NCBI GenBank assembly: GCA_009859145.1
Contig: VRVR01000003.1
Location: forward strand, 310,001 to 374,000
Length of the DNA stretch: 64,000 nt
Direction: 5' to 3'
From: Andalucia godoyi
Taxonomy: Eukaryota > Discoba > Jakobea > Jakobida > Andaluciidae
Part shown: one piece after another, positions 31,833 through 42,537 of the stretch
Numbering within the stretch: the stretch's first letter is position 1
How the letters are laid out: each line of letters opens with the position of its first letter
Translations under genes and position numbers: made by a program
Notes under the pieces: model-generated
Database searches by the model: none
What the model was told of the DNA's origin: nothing
What the model saw: only the letters and a program-made list of their open reading frames with translations

Positions 31833-32153
31833 CTAGCCTCGGAATAACGGCGCAAACTTCTCTGCAAAGGACAGTTCAACCATTTCATTGTAATTGTTCA
31901 AGTCCATGACGACAGTTGTTGGCAAGTTCACAAAGAAGCCTTCATTAACGGTTCCATGGTTCGTCACCTTTCCGTGAACTTCGACAAGATCACCAAAATG
32001 CGACGACGGTTTCTTGCTGACGACGACAGACCGATTGTCCGACGTCATGATGGTCGCCTTTGAATCTGTTTGCTGCTCGCATTTGCCCAGTAAGATGACG
32101 TCCTTGTCAACAAATTGCATCAAATGCACGCCATTCACTCTTGCCGAAGACAT
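31833..32153 (-). CDS. RPA3: Replication protein A 14-kDa subunit
   Basis: 106 aa, close to the usual ~110-120. It is a single OB fold: R-VNGVHLMQFVDKDVILLGK aligns with the R-iNa..L.qFv.k.V...G+ start of RPA3, GDLVEVHGKV with the central strand, and MDLNNYNEMVEL with the conserved dlglYNe.v.l helix region. RPA3 trimerises with RPA1 and RPA2 to coat single-stranded DNA in replication and repair. The small size, fold order and YNE motif make this a good match. Confidence 0.82.
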   Translation of the reverse strand: MSSARVNGVHLMQFVDKDVILLGKCEQQTDSKATIMTSDNRSVVVSKKPSSHFGDLVEVHGKVTNHGTVNEGFFVNLPTTVVMDLNNYNEMVELSFAEKFAPLFRG

Positions 32154-32458
32154 TTCAAAAAAGCCTTTCGCACGAAAAACACACGGAAAGGAAAGAGACA
32201 GTTAAAAACAATAGGGCACCAAAAAAATAGAAAGAATGTAATCAAACAAAGGAACAAACAGTCACGTAAAACATGTTGTGCAGATCTGAGAAATCCCTCA
32301 TTTTTTTTGCAATCTGGCGGGAGGAACTCAAGCGCTACGGGGGCGCCAAAAAATAAATAAATAAATAAAAATGAAGACTACAGCGGCGCTTGTATGTGCG
32401 CACACGTTTTGCAAATACGAGAGAGGAAAACAAAGGACGTGCTATGAACCTGGTTTAA
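32154..32458. other. Intergenic, RPA3 start to RPA49 end
   Basis: 305 bp, A-rich, with a TAAA/AAAT repeat at ~32350-32372. It should hold the RPA3 promoter and the RPA49 3' end. No gene was seen. Confidence 0.35.
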
Positions 32459-33817
32459 TCAGTTACGCTTCTGCCCACGTTTGACGGGCATTCCTGGAAT
32501 CTGCAAGGGACACTTTAGAACTGCCGTGTATCGCAACGAATCCGCGGAAGATGCCGACAGTGCATCACCTTCGGGAGTGCTTCGTTTCTTGTTTCTCTCA
32601 ACCAAAAATCCCAGCTCCTTACAATGCGCAAGAATAGAGGCTGAAGTGAGCTTCAGATCGTGTGCAATGTCGTAGATTTCGTCGCGCAGAGTAAACGAAC
32701 TGAGATGCATCGCAACACAAAGAATCCATCCAAGCAACAACAGCTCTCCCGATTTTGATCGTATTCTTCGAGATGATTTTCCATCCGGATTCTCGGATTT
32801 GACAGTGAATCGAGATGAAAACCTCGACGCAATCGCAGATGGAATTAGAATTTCTTCGACGACAGCAGCGGAGGAACCGTCCACAGCAGCGGCGCCGCCA
32901 CCCTCGGCCGGTTTCTGCTTCGGCGGAAACAGCGCACGAGGATTCGAATAGTAAAGAAGCATGTAGTGCACATACAAGAGATATCTTGCTTGCACCTCCG
33001 CTTGCTCCTTTCCAGTGGAATCTGCAGCATTGGACCACATATCCGCGATTCGCCTCGCCATTTTCCGCACATAGGAAAACTTGGAAGCTTGTGCCAATGC
33101 GGCGTCTGAATAGTCGCCAAAGACGGCAGTGTCGCACTCCTCAAGCTCTGCGGACGACACCAACTTTCCAATGGGATAGGCATGCTGCGGCAAGATAGCA
33201 GATGCATCGTGAGGAGGGAGATTCCGAGATGCTGCGTATGCTTCTTGGATGTGTTCCGTTGTTGGTTCCGAGGCAAGATTCTCGGAGATCGCTGCTTGGA
33301 CTGCATCTTGTCCTTTAATGCGGTCAACAGTCGTCTGATACGTATCGCGCTTCACCAGCAGCCTCTGCTTTCTCTTGGACCCAAACTCGTGGATCACTGC
33401 TCTTGGATCCACAGCCGATGTATCGGACCCGGACGCCATTGTTGGGTGGATAGAAGCCTGCTTTTCCACAGATTGATGAAGTACCACAAGTCCGGATGCA
33501 TCCATAATCTGGCATTCACGCGTGTTTCGGTCCAAAAGACCAATCACATACTTTGTGCGACCAGGGACGGAGGTCGTTTCCGAAGTGACTGGAACTCGGC
33601 CTTCCACAGTAATGCCGTTTGAGCCAGCCCAAACAAGTCGAGGGCGTTCTTTTCCAGTTTGGACGGACGAAAGATTGAAGAATGAAAGAGAGGAGACGAC
33701 TTCAGAAGACGGAACTCCATTGGCAAAGGATACCACCATTGGTGGAGCGGCAGAAGAGTCATTTCGAAGATACTTTAGCTTTTTTGGAATCACATCTCCT
33801 GATCGACTTGACGACAT
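32459..33817 (-). CDS. POLR1E: RNA polymerase I subunit A49 (POLR1E)
   Basis: 452 aa. The N-terminal half is a beta-rich dimerisation-type domain (PPMVVSFANG, YVIGLLDRNTRECQIMDAS). Then come HEFGSKRKQRLL, the A49 linker, and a C-terminal tandem winged-helix region with KMARRIADMWS, YLLYVHYMLLYYSNPRALF and LHCVAMHLSSF-type sequence (WILCVAMHLSSFTL). The motifs GSKRKqr and YvrkmA correspond to positions conserved in yeast Rpa49 and human PAF53. The subunit stabilises Pol I initiation and elongation on rDNA. The C-terminus is basic. Confidence 0.85.
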   Translation of the reverse strand: MSSSRSGDVIPKKLKYLRNDSSAAPPMVVSFANGVPSSEVVSSLSFFNLSSVQTGKERPRLVWAGSNGITVEGRVPVTSETTSVPGRTKYVIGLLDRNTRECQIMDASGLVVLHQSVEKQASIHPTMASGSDTSAVDPRAVIHEFGSKRKQRLLVKRDTYQTTVDRIKGQDAVQAAISENLASEPTTEHIQEAYAASRNLPPHDASAILPQHAYPIGKLVSSAELEECDTAVFGDYSDAALAQASKFSYVRKMARRIADMWSNAADSTGKEQAEVQARYLLYVHYMLLYYSNPRALFPPKQKPAEGGGAAAVDGSSAAVVEEILIPSAIASRFSSRFTVKSENPDGKSSRRIRSKSGELLLLGWILCVAMHLSSFTLRDEIYDIAHDLKLTSASILAHCKELGFLVERNKKRSTPEGDALSASSADSLRYTAVLKCPLQIPGMPVKRGQKRN

Positions 33818-34274
33818 TTTCCCACGGATCCTCGCTGATCAATGCACCTTCTGCTTCTCTTAGCTTCTCTTGTCTTCCTAAAAAGTGTTTCTTGTGGTAG
33901 GCAGAACACTCGCTGACGACATGAAAGATCCGAAAAACAATGTTAAATAATCAAGAAAACCACGCAAGCCAAACAGGACGTGCTTTTCCCAGAAAGTAAA
34001 ATTATATATGTATATATATATATATATATATATAGATATAATAAATAAACGAAAAACAGATAAACAGAAAAAAAAAAAAAAAGCGCGAAAGATCGAGAAA
34101 TGCATCGGTAATTACAGCTGTTGCCAGGATTTTAATTTTTGTTTGAATATTGCACACGCCTGCAATACACTGGACAGACTTGCTGAATGCAGGTCACCGC
34201 TGACTGGTGCAAGAAGAAAACATGGGTCGGGGTGGGGGGAAGGTGGGAGGTGGGTGGCAATTACGGATTGACGA
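33818..34274. repeat. Intergenic with (TA)n tract
   Basis: 457 bp between RPA49 (start) and the RCC1-like gene (stop), both minus. A TA tract at ~34003-34035 is followed by an A-run at ~34069-34083. No coding frame is supported. Confidence 0.45.
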
Positions 34275-35657
34275 TTACGAAGCAATGCCGGTGGGACTTG
34301 TGGGGGTGTCTGCGACAACCAGAGTGAATGTTCCGCCGCAAGAAACGTTCTTGACAGGGAACGAAACCGATTCAGTCAGAACAAATTCTTTGCGGAACGA
34401 CTTGTTCTCGATTCCCAATTGAAGTTCTGCGTTTCTTCCAAACACATAGAGCTTTCCAGACTCGCTGATGACGGCGAGATGCATGGGACCAGCCGAAATA
34501 TACTTTGCTTTTTCGTCCATGTTTCTGCCTAGAACGACTCGAGCGGGCTGCAAAAAGAGCCTATTTCCCCAGACGTACGCTCTCCCGTCCACGGTTACGC
34601 ATGCGGAAAAGAATGCATTAGCAGCGATTTGGCGAACGGGAATCAGGTCAAAAAAGGGGATCGGGGTGGGGGTGGAAACGGCGTCGAATCCAGAGCCGCC
34701 ATAGTAAGCACCTGCCGAGTCAAGTCCAAGCCCAAGTTGGAAATGCTCATTCTTCCCCCAGCAAAGAACTCTTCCTTCTTTTGTTAGAGCCAGCGAATGG
34801 TTCTGACCAAGGGCAATGTCCACGACCCGGCTGTCCTTCAGTCCATGCACATAGGCAGGTTCCGCGGCAGAGTACGCGGTTCCCAGTCCAAGGCGACCCC
34901 AAGAGCCCTTTCCCCACATGAACACTTCTCCGGAGTCCACAACAGCGCCGGCATGCTGGTGGCCCACCGCAACTTTGGTAACCTTTTCACCCACCAGCCC
35001 AGTCACCAGCGCTGGACTGGACAGATTTCCCCGTTTGCTGTGTCCTAACGGTCCTACGCCAGAAAAGAAACCGCCGCCGTACCCAAACGTCAGCATGCTT
35101 CCATTCTCAAATGCAATTGCAGACGAGTACGCCCCCGCAGCAACTGACACTGGCCTGACTTTGACATTACTCTCCGAACTCGACGCGTCTCCACTATTTG
35201 CTATTCTTGCGGTGGTTGTTGTCTCTGCAGACGACGAAGATGAGGAAGACGACGACTGGATTGTTGGAAATAGGTCGAGAAACACAGAATGGGGAATCAA
35301 CGTAGCTGCATTCTTTTGTTTTTTGGCAGAAGATCCAAGTCCAAGCTGCCCATACTGAGGTGACCCCCAAGTCCATACATTTCCGTCTGCAGTAACGGCG
35401 ATAGAATGGGTAGATCCTGCTGCGACAAGGTCTACTGGAAGCTGGCTGAAATTCTTCGGATCGGACGACAAGGCAAACCGAACCGGTTCTGGAATGTGTG
35501 TCCGTTTGATTTCGACGGGACCCGTTCCAAGCTGCCCGAGGACATTCGATCCAAATCCATACAGAAATCCTTGCGATGGTGCATCAGAACCGCTTGTCGA
35601 AGCCGATCGAAATCCAAGCCGCGATAACGACAACGCTTGAAATCGACGAGACAACAT
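34275..35657 (-). CDS. RCC1-repeat protein, probably mitochondrial (RCC1L-like)
   Basis: 460 aa from the ATG at 35657 (MLSRRFQALSLSRLGFRSAS, a good mitochondrial presequence); an in-frame ATG at 35708 would add 17 residues. RCC1 blades are marked by GFGSNVLGQLG, WTWGSPQYGQLGLG, FMWGKGSWGRLGLG-like (VFMWGKGSWGRLG), CWGKNEHFQLGLG, YVWGNRL and VFGRNAELQLG. That makes six to seven repeats, enough for one beta-propeller. A presequence plus RCC1 fold resembles RCC1L/WBSCR16, which acts in mitochondrial ribosome assembly and fusion. Function is inferred from that likeness. A Ser-run and Thr-run interrupt one blade. Confidence 0.8.
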   Translation of the reverse strand: MLSRRFQALSLSRLGFRSASTSGSDAPSQGFLYGFGSNVLGQLGTGPVEIKRTHIPEPVRFALSSDPKNFSQLPVDLVAAGSTHSIAVTADGNVWTWGSPQYGQLGLGSSAKKQKNAATLIPHSVFLDLFPTIQSSSSSSSSSAETTTTARIANSGDASSSESNVKVRPVSVAAGAYSSAIAFENGSMLTFGYGGGFFSGVGPLGHSKRGNLSSPALVTGLVGEKVTKVAVGHQHAGAVVDSGEVFMWGKGSWGRLGLGTAYSAAEPAYVHGLKDSRVVDIALGQNHSLALTKEGRVLCWGKNEHFQLGLGLDSAGAYYGGSGFDAVSTPTPIPFFDLIPVRQIAANAFFSACVTVDGRAYVWGNRLFLQPARVVLGRNMDEKAKYISAGPMHLAVISESGKLYVFGRNAELQLGIENKSFRKEFVLTESVSFPVKNVSCGGTFTLVVADTPTSPTGIAS

Positions 35658-36092
35658 TACACGAAACTTGAAACTGGAAAGAAGAACCAAACAAGGCCTC
35701 TCACTCAATTAGAAAATTTCCCAGAAAATGACAAAAAAAAAACTGCGAAAGAAAATTTAAAAAACAACAAACGACGACAACAACAACAACAATAACAAAG
35801 CACGAAATAGCACACAACGATGATGAATAACAGGAGCTCACCTCGCTCTCTGTCTTCTTTTCTTTTTCGCATTCTCTGAAAATGTTCAAGTTCACTCTGG
35901 AACACCGACTGTACACGAAGCTTTCCACGTGGGGAATTTTAATTTGGAATGCAGACAGTGCTTATGATAATATGGTCCAGTGCCACACAATCACAAGAAA
36001 CAAGCCATGACTCTCTCTATAAGAAAAGACGAACGGAGCGATCAGGTTTGGGTGATTGATGATATTTTGGACAATTTCGAGGTGGTTTTTGG
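35658..36092. promoter_or_regulatory. Divergent region, RCC1-like to NT-C2/DIL
   Basis: 435 bp with AAC/ACA-rich repeats at ~35765-35800. No gene was recognised. It presumably holds both promoters. Confidence 0.35.
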
Positions 36093-37078
36093 ATGGGGAT
36101 TTTAAAGAAGACTGGCGGAAGAAGATGCCTTTTCGATGTTTCTGTTTCTCTGCACAATTTGATGCATCTTCCTCGGCAGTTTCGGGGGCAATCTTTCCGG
36201 ATTGTTTGGAAATGCGGTTCCAAGCAGCGGGGGGCGTGTGTCACAGGGCCGGCCAGCCAGTCTGATGCAATTCTTTTGGACTACTCTGTGCAGTTTGCGA
36301 CCCATTTAGTCTCGAAGAAGAGTTCTCCAATGTCGTCGAAACGGAGTCTTTCGTCCCTTTCAGTGTCCGTGAGTTCGACGTCGATATCCTCAGTATCGTC
36401 TTCGAAATCAAATGGATCGACAGGTTCTCCCGTTTCTACAGCTTCGAGGCCCACTGCCGAGACCATGCTCCAGCCGCTTCCTTTAGGAGTCGTGGAATGC
36501 AGGTCAAAGTTGCTGAAGTTCAAGATCTATAAAGCAGACGATGCTTCCAAAAAACTCGCCAAGGGGTCGTTTGATCTTGCGTCGATGGCCACTGTTCTTC
36601 AAAAAGAAGTCTCCGAAACGCAGGTCATCCCAGTCGTTTTTGCAGCGGATCAGGAGATCGCACATTTGAAATTCTCCGTGACGTGTTCGTGGGACAGAAG
36701 TTCCGACGCAGCAGGGAATGACGATGGCATCCTCTCCAATCCTGAAAAGAGCGGTTTGAACGAAGGAAATGTAAGGAAGGGAACGACGGATGATAGTGAC
36801 GATGCTGAAAACGATGGTGATGGTGATGGCGACGGAGGTCATCACGTGAATGCCACCAGATCGGGGATGAAGATGATGGTCTTCGGCGTTGATGGAGAGA
36901 AACAAGACAGAAGAAAGTCAGCAAAGATGATGGAATGTACACCGGGGAGGAACACAATAGTCTCGCCTGAAGTTTACCGAAGAAGTATGGAGGCAAATTC
37001 GACGGAGCCGGCATCATTCCAGTCCCGGCTCCGACGATCATTCGTTGACAGTCCATTCAGGGATAAGAGCAACCGCAC

Positions 37079-37109
<31 letters not shown>

Positions 37110-38648
37110 AACGACGTTGCATCCTTCTCTGAGTTTTCGGGGAAGCTGGTGTCGCCCACGATGTCTGCTGTTGTTGGAGCTCCGGGGGATGAGCGCATGC
37201 ATCTTCGTCGAAAGTCCAATCTCGAGGAAATGAACGCCGAGGACGCTGGACTGAGCACCACTGTCCAAGATGAAGTTAAGCACAATGTCGAATTACGACG
37301 TCGTCTGCGTTCTGAAGACGAGCGCCTGCTGCTGGATTTCTGCGTGTTTTGTGCATATCCCGAGTACTCGAACGGCGTTCCCGTGGCGGCGTCTATTCTG
37401 TTTCGTGCAATTGAGGCGTATGATGTAGCCCCTGCATTGAAGACCTCTCGGCATGATGCAGGACATTCTCGCAGCCGCTCGGCCTCCGGGGGAATATTTG
37501 CCACAATGGAGGCCGTGTCGGCGAAAATGCCACCTGAGGCGTTTGCATTTCGAGCACTTTCGGCAATCAAGCTTGCTCTTCGTCAGAACGCAGTCTCTGA
37601 TGGCATCCTGCAGACGTACTATCTGTCGACACTCTGCCACCTGTGGAACATCTACGCTGTTGAGAAGGGCCCGACTGCGATTTTCTCCACTGCATTCTTG
37701 TCGGAAGACCTCGTTTCTCCTGGGACCCGAGTGCGGTCCGCATCCTCTGATCGTGCGTTTTGGCTCCCGGATCTGATGAGCACGACGGCGATGGTCTTTG
37801 AAAAGCTTCTGTGCTTGTGCATTGAGGATCTTCGACCATTCATACTCAGTGCGATGGTGCAGGACGCTGCGTTATTTTACTCTGGTTCTTACATCAAGCT
37901 GTGCATTCGTCGTTCGTCTGTCACAGATGCTCCGTCCTCTCCGACTCCGCCGTCTGCGTTTAGATCGCTCATGACCGCTCTCGAGTTGTATCTCACAGAG
38001 CTGGATGACGCGTTCGTCCCAGATGCTGTCTGTGAACAATTTATTCGAGACATTGTGCATTGGATCGATGCGCACTGTTTCAATGCAATCCTTCGGGAAT
38101 CGAGTCTCATTCGATTGAACATGGCAACCGCTCTTCAGCTCAAGATGAGCATCGGTAAGATCTCCGAGTTTTTCCACAGTCGTTTTCCAAGGACCGTTTC
38201 TGTTGACTCCTTGTTTTTGATGTTGCGCCAACTTAGCGATGTTTGCGTCATGGAGAAAAATGGTCTGCTGTCTGCAGAGGTGCGCTCAACATGTGCCGGC
38301 AAGTTGAACCGTTCGCAACTTGTCGCAATCCTCCAAAAATACGAGGAAGATGAATTGGACCACCACCAGGTTCGCATCGATCTTGTGCGCAAGATCAGTG
38401 CAGAAATGGTTGCCGAGGACCTGCGACACGTGCCGCGTGATAGCACTGTTACACATCCTGATCCGCCGCCGATACTGATCGACGAGCGCAAACCAGTTGT
38501 GCTGAATTTTGTGCAAAACAGCAAGTCTAATCACTTTATTGCATACCCCGGGCCGCGAAAACAACAGTTCCGTCTTCATCTATGGAGATCGATACCCTTA
38601 CCACCATCATTGCGGAACGATGCTCGCTTTCCGTTTCTGCAACATTGA
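36093..38648 (+). CDS. NT-C2 plus dilute (DIL)-domain protein
   Basis: 851 aa. The N-terminal ~175 residues fit an NT-C2 domain: LFDVSVSLHNLMHLP, FRIVWKCG, a Ser-rich insert from ~80, then LKFKIYKADDASKKLAKGSF and HLKFSVTCSWDR. A long acidic disordered linker includes poly-Asp runs from GAC/GAT repeats at ~37080-37115. The C-terminal ~400 residues are helical and match the DIL/globular-tail type fold: ILQTYYLSTLCHLWNIY, DLRPFILSAMV, IVHWIDAHCFNAIL and LDHHQVRIDLVRKI. DIL domains bind cargo adaptors in myosin V, and NT-C2 domains bind membranes or actin regulators. The combination suggests a membrane-cytoskeleton linker. The start at 36093 is needed for the full first strand. Confidence 0.65.
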
Positions 38649-38860
38649 CCTCCTCCTCTTCGTTTGCGCTCCCTCTTTTTTTAGCACACGCGGCGGCCCT
38701 GGTACGATTCAATTTATTCATCCGAGCAAAAATAATAATACTATAATTATAGGACGACCCATTGTGCGATTGCATGATTGCTGAAGCGGTGCAGTGTGCC
38801 TTTCTCTGATATTAAATTATTCAAAAAAAGATTTGTTGTGCTTGCGAAAATCGCGCGTTT
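38649..38860. other. Convergent 3' region
   Basis: 212 bp with AATAATAATAC repeats and an AATAAA-like A/T-rich stretch. No gene was seen. Confidence 0.3.
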
Positions 38861-39046
38861 CTATTTCGGGTCCAGTTTCTTCATGACCGAAAGCGCTTCT
38901 TGCACTTTGGTCTCCAGCAATTCGGACTCGCGACTCTTGTCAACCTCGCTTTCTTTTAGCAGCAGACCAGCAAGAAACCCAAGAGGAACCAGCAGCACAG
39001 CAGGCCTCGATGCACGCATCCAAACGTCTTTTGAAAACAACGTCAT
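38861..39046 (-). CDS. Small single-TM protein, unknown
   Basis: 61 aa from the ATG at 39046; the frame continues to 39250 with less convincing sequence, and a CAG just upstream could be an acceptor. It has a basic start (MTLFSKDVWMRASR), one membrane span (PAVLLVPLGFLAGLLL) and a charged helical tail (KESEVDKSRESELLETKVQE). The VPLGF span with a short charged tail is reminiscent of the complex I accessory subunit NDUFB1 (LVPMGFVIG), but too short to be sure. A separate upstream exon is possible. Confidence 0.4.
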   Translation of the reverse strand: MTLFSKDVWMRASRPAVLLVPLGFLAGLLLKESEVDKSRESELLETKVQEALSVMKKLDPK

Positions 39047-39329
39047 TTCTTCTGAAAAGCACTTCCGCGGAGGTCGTTTGATTTGGCAGACCAATACTTT
39101 TTTGGTTGATACTCTGGAAGAAACGAGACGTGTTTTACGCGATATTTGTGAGAAAATGTATTTTGCGACACCAAAACTCGAAACAAGAAGAAAGGAGGGG
39201 AAGAGAAGCATAACTTGCGCGCAGTCAGGCGAATGCATATACATACACATGGATACTAAAAAAAAATAAAAAATATACGTAGGTATACAAAGAAATCGAA
39301 ACTGTCAAAGGCTGTACGAAAGTTATGAT

Positions 39330-40487
39330 TTAAGCTACATATGCAGAAAGCTGCTGCGCCTCGAGGGCGGCTTCGATCTTCAGGAGTCGCTGCATGAGAA
39401 GCTGCTCGCGAGAGCCCAAATCTTCCCGGACTCCAGAAAACAGCTGTGAAGCTTCTTCTCTCAGCTTTCTGCTTTCCTCGAGCTGTTTCTGTCTTTGCTC
39501 TTCTTCGCTTCTTCGCTTGTTTTCCGCAGCCTCTGCTGCCATGCGAACCTTTTCTTCATAGACAGTCTGCAGTTCGAATGCACTGAGTGGGATCGGGTCC
39601 ATCATGGATTCAACTTCGCGTCGCACCACATGCACTGCACGCGACCGTTCCCCATCAAACAAGACGTATTTAAGCAAGGTAAATCTCGTCAAAACAATGT
39701 CCAGCACAAAGGAAACGAAGACTTTTGCAGCAGACGTCGACAGCACACGCCGAGAAAGCGGAACGGCCCCGTCGACTGTCATTGGCTTCAGCAAATCGTC
39801 TACTTTCTGCTCGGATTCGACAGCTTTCATCACGTCTTTCTTCACAATCGCGACAAACTCGCCTTCTTCATGAGCATCCTGCATCTGCACGGTGAACAGA
39901 GACTTGAACAGCAGAAGACACTCCTTTGCATCATATGGATCCACATCGTTTGCATTCTCACTAAGCGATTTCAAGAGTTCAACAAACAGATCGACAAGCA
40001 CAGACTTTCGGAGATCCCGAAAGTACTCAGCTCCGAATTCGAGCACTGCAGCTACCTTTTGCTCTACATCTCGGAGCGCCGATGCTGTTTCTTCAGCCGT
40101 CACCAGCACTCCTCGTTTCGCAGGAGTCTCGATGTGGAATTCCAGACTGTTCAAAAGGTCAACCGACGGTTTCGGTGCATTTGGATCCAAAGCACTGTTA
40201 TTTGCAGAAGGGTTGAGAGTTTGTGCAGGTGGTGCCGTGGACTTGGTCTTCTGAGAGGTTGGAGAAGGTGCTCTGGGTTCTGGAGACTGTGCACGGCTGG
40301 CATTTGCAGAGCGAGACACAGCTGGAGCCGCCTGAGAAATCACAGAAGGAAAAGGAACCCCGGAGACTCGACGTAACAACACATTCACAAAGCGGACATC
40401 TTCAAACGACGCACATAAAACAGGTGCTTCAGGAATCACAGGAGTTTCCGGAACCACTTCAGCTTTTGTATCCTTCTTCGGAGGCAT
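39330..40487 (-). CDS. Coiled-coil protein, possibly CABCOCO1-like ciliary protein
   Basis: 385 aa starting MPPKKDTKAE, a Lys/Pro-rich start common in axonemal proteins. After a Pro/Ser-rich stretch to ~125, a helical domain reads VLEFGAEYFRDLRKSVLVDLFVELL, then a Phe/Leu-rich core and VLTRFTLLKYVLFDGERSRAV. This is followed by a Glu/Lys/Arg coiled coil (~305-365). The spacing resembles the C10orf107/CABCOCO1 pattern of a DLL..Y+V helix and a final HYKLY.YLF..ARE helix. That match is weak and made by eye. The protein family should be treated as unassigned. Confidence 0.5.
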   Translation of the reverse strand: MPPKKDTKAEVVPETPVIPEAPVLCASFEDVRFVNVLLRRVSGVPFPSVISQAAPAVSRSANASRAQSPEPRAPSPTSQKTKSTAPPAQTLNPSANNSALDPNAPKPSVDLLNSLEFHIETPAKRGVLVTAEETASALRDVEQKVAAVLEFGAEYFRDLRKSVLVDLFVELLKSLSENANDVDPYDAKECLLLFKSLFTVQMQDAHEEGEFVAIVKKDVMKAVESEQKVDDLLKPMTVDGAVPLSRRVLSTSAAKVFVSFVLDIVLTRFTLLKYVLFDGERSRAVHVVRREVESMMDPIPLSAFELQTVYEEKVRMAAEAAENKRRSEEEQRQKQLEESRKLREEASQLFSGVREDLGSREQLLMQRLLKIEAALEAQQLSAYVA

Positions 40488-41340
40488 TCTTGATTATTAT
40501 CCCCTTGTACGTATTTCTCTTCTGCCTGTAGATGACCTTGTATGCACACTGCACAATTTATCAACCTCCCCAAAGCAATTAATCCAAGAAGTATCGATAA
40601 ACAGCAATTTGCAGAAACTCCAGAATTTGGGGAAGAGAAGAAAAAAAAGAAGAAAAAGAGGACGGTTGACAAACGTTGAACATCAAACAATTCGATTTTC
40701 TTACCGTAGCCACGTCTAGTGTTTCTTTCATTCTGCACTTTTTCTTCTGTCTTTCTGTTTTTTTCTGTTTGTTTGTGTTTTATAATCGATCCCTCAAGCA
40801 GACAAAGCATCTCATGGCTCCAGAGAGGGATCTTTCCAGCAAACGCAACCCGGCCATGCTCGAAGATGCCGAAACCCAAGAAACCTGTTGATCCCTCTCA
40901 TCGCACTTGCTGAGCAGAGCGGATGATCATCTAATCACGAAAGATGTGATCGAATTGCGTTCGGAGTGCGCCTTTCAAGTCAGAGAACAAGAAGAAGCAA
41001 GGGCAAATGCGTCGTCAGGCGCAATGTGCAACACCGCCGACCACGTTCTGTTTTCCTCCAACATTCATCTTTTGAATGCTGAATCGAGTGGGGGGAATAT
41101 ATGGTGGTTGCGATGACCCTTTGACTGCATGGAAGAGTTGGTGCTCGCCCCCTCAAATAAAAGCCAAACCTGTGGCTTGGTCCTGTCTTCAGTGACAGCC
41201 GAGCCGATGATGACCGATAATGATTCTTGTCTTTGGCGTGCAATTTAATCCAACGGCCGATCGATCGATCGAGCATGCATGCTTGGTTCTGCCGGATCTT
41301 TCTTTCTTTCTTCGGGAAAAAGTCGGGGAATTTCTTTTGT
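40488..41340. other. Unresolved region upstream of 41341
   Basis: Probably promoter plus 5' exons of the following plus-strand gene. A frame from the ATG at 40814 reads 25 codons to a TGA (40889-40891). The same frame then stays open to 41116 with a helical LITKDVIELRSECAFQVREQEEARA segment. Splicing that removes the stop was not found. No other gene was seen. Confidence 0.3.
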
Positions 41341-42537
41341 TACAATTGAATTCGATGGATTTTCTTGGAAGGATTTTGGACTTCATGAGCTTGTCGTTAA
41401 TGTTAATATTGAAAAGGGAGAGACTGAAACCAGAGACAGCATACGATTGCGAAAAGAAATGGCTGTTAGGCAGCCATTACCGAGTTCATTAGAGCTTCGG
41501 GCACGGTCTTTGCTTGAAAGGCAGCTTACGGAAAAGATCAAGAGCATAACAACCGACGATGGTGAAATCCGGTCGTCCATCCGTGTTCGTATGCATCTTG
41601 TCTGATTTTTAAAAAATTACTCGTCTTTGTTTTTCTATCCGCGCCTTTTCCCATTGTCAAAAACAAAACAACCAAAAAGCAAAACAAAACAAAACAAAAC
41701 AAAAAAACACAGTGTGATCTTTTCTAACCGGCTTCTCACAAATAATCATCGTCATCATCAACAAACGGTTTCCATTGCACATACATAGAATCACATCGAG
41801 GAATTCAAAAACAACAACCGGCTCAGCCACTCTATTATGTGGCGCCTTCTCAACCAGCAGAGTACGAGAACCCAATGCACATCCACGGCTTTGTGGATCC
41901 ATATGCTCCCAATGTCGTCATGGCGTTGAAAAGCAGCTCGCACCGTGATGTTCTCCAAGAAAGTCTTGCACGTTCATCATCCTTGTCTGCATCTCGAGCA
42001 TCGGCAAGACCACTTTCTGGAGGCTTTTCCATTGGAAAGCACGCTGCACTGCGATCGGAAACTCCAGGGAACTTGTCTGCACGTTCTCAGATTAGTGGCG
42101 GAGCGGAGCAGATCAGCAGGAGCCGACTGGGCTCCTATGACGATCAAAGCACCCGACAAACGTTCACTGGCTCCACCCGCAAGACTGTGCAGGCTCCCGC
42201 TCCGGTGTCCGCAATCGCTCATTCCGCTCCTGTTGAGGTGCCAAAGCTGAATCTGCGGTCCTTGTCCTCACTCTCCGGAGACTATGAACCACTCGAGAGT
42301 CTTCCGGCCTCTGGGGCTAGTTCTCGATGTGGTTCCGCTACTTCATCGAGACGGCCTCTAAGCGGCAGGCCGTTGTCTGCAAGAGCCATGCAGAATAACA
42401 GCATTCTATCTGCACAATCCATGCAGCAGCAGACACAGCGGTTTGTCCCGCTTCGTGCGCCTATCCTCTCGGCAAGGTCCGTTCGACTTCCTGCGTTCCT
42501 CAGCAAGGCAGAACTCCTCAGGAAGCTCGACACTTGA
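41341..42537 (+). CDS. Spliced gene of unknown function, two visible exons
   Basis: A first exon-like frame (~41341-41590) reads FDGFSWKDFGLHELVVNVNI, then a charged helical stretch to DDGEIRSSIRV, and meets a GTATGC donor-like site. A second frame (~41790-42537) has no ATG near its start. It reads QKQQPAQPLYYVAPSQ, YENPMHIHGFVDPYAP and a Ser/Arg/Pro-rich tail with repeated SARS/LSAR motifs. The lack of a start in exon 2 and the good donor support splicing between them. The exact junction and upstream exons are not fixed. No family was recognised. Long Ser/Arg-rich tails of this kind are usually disordered. Confidence 0.4.

Noticed and set aside
40889-40891. In-frame TGA as a selenocysteine codon
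   Set aside because: No selenoprotein family match and no SECIS element recognised; an intron or unrelated frames explain it better.
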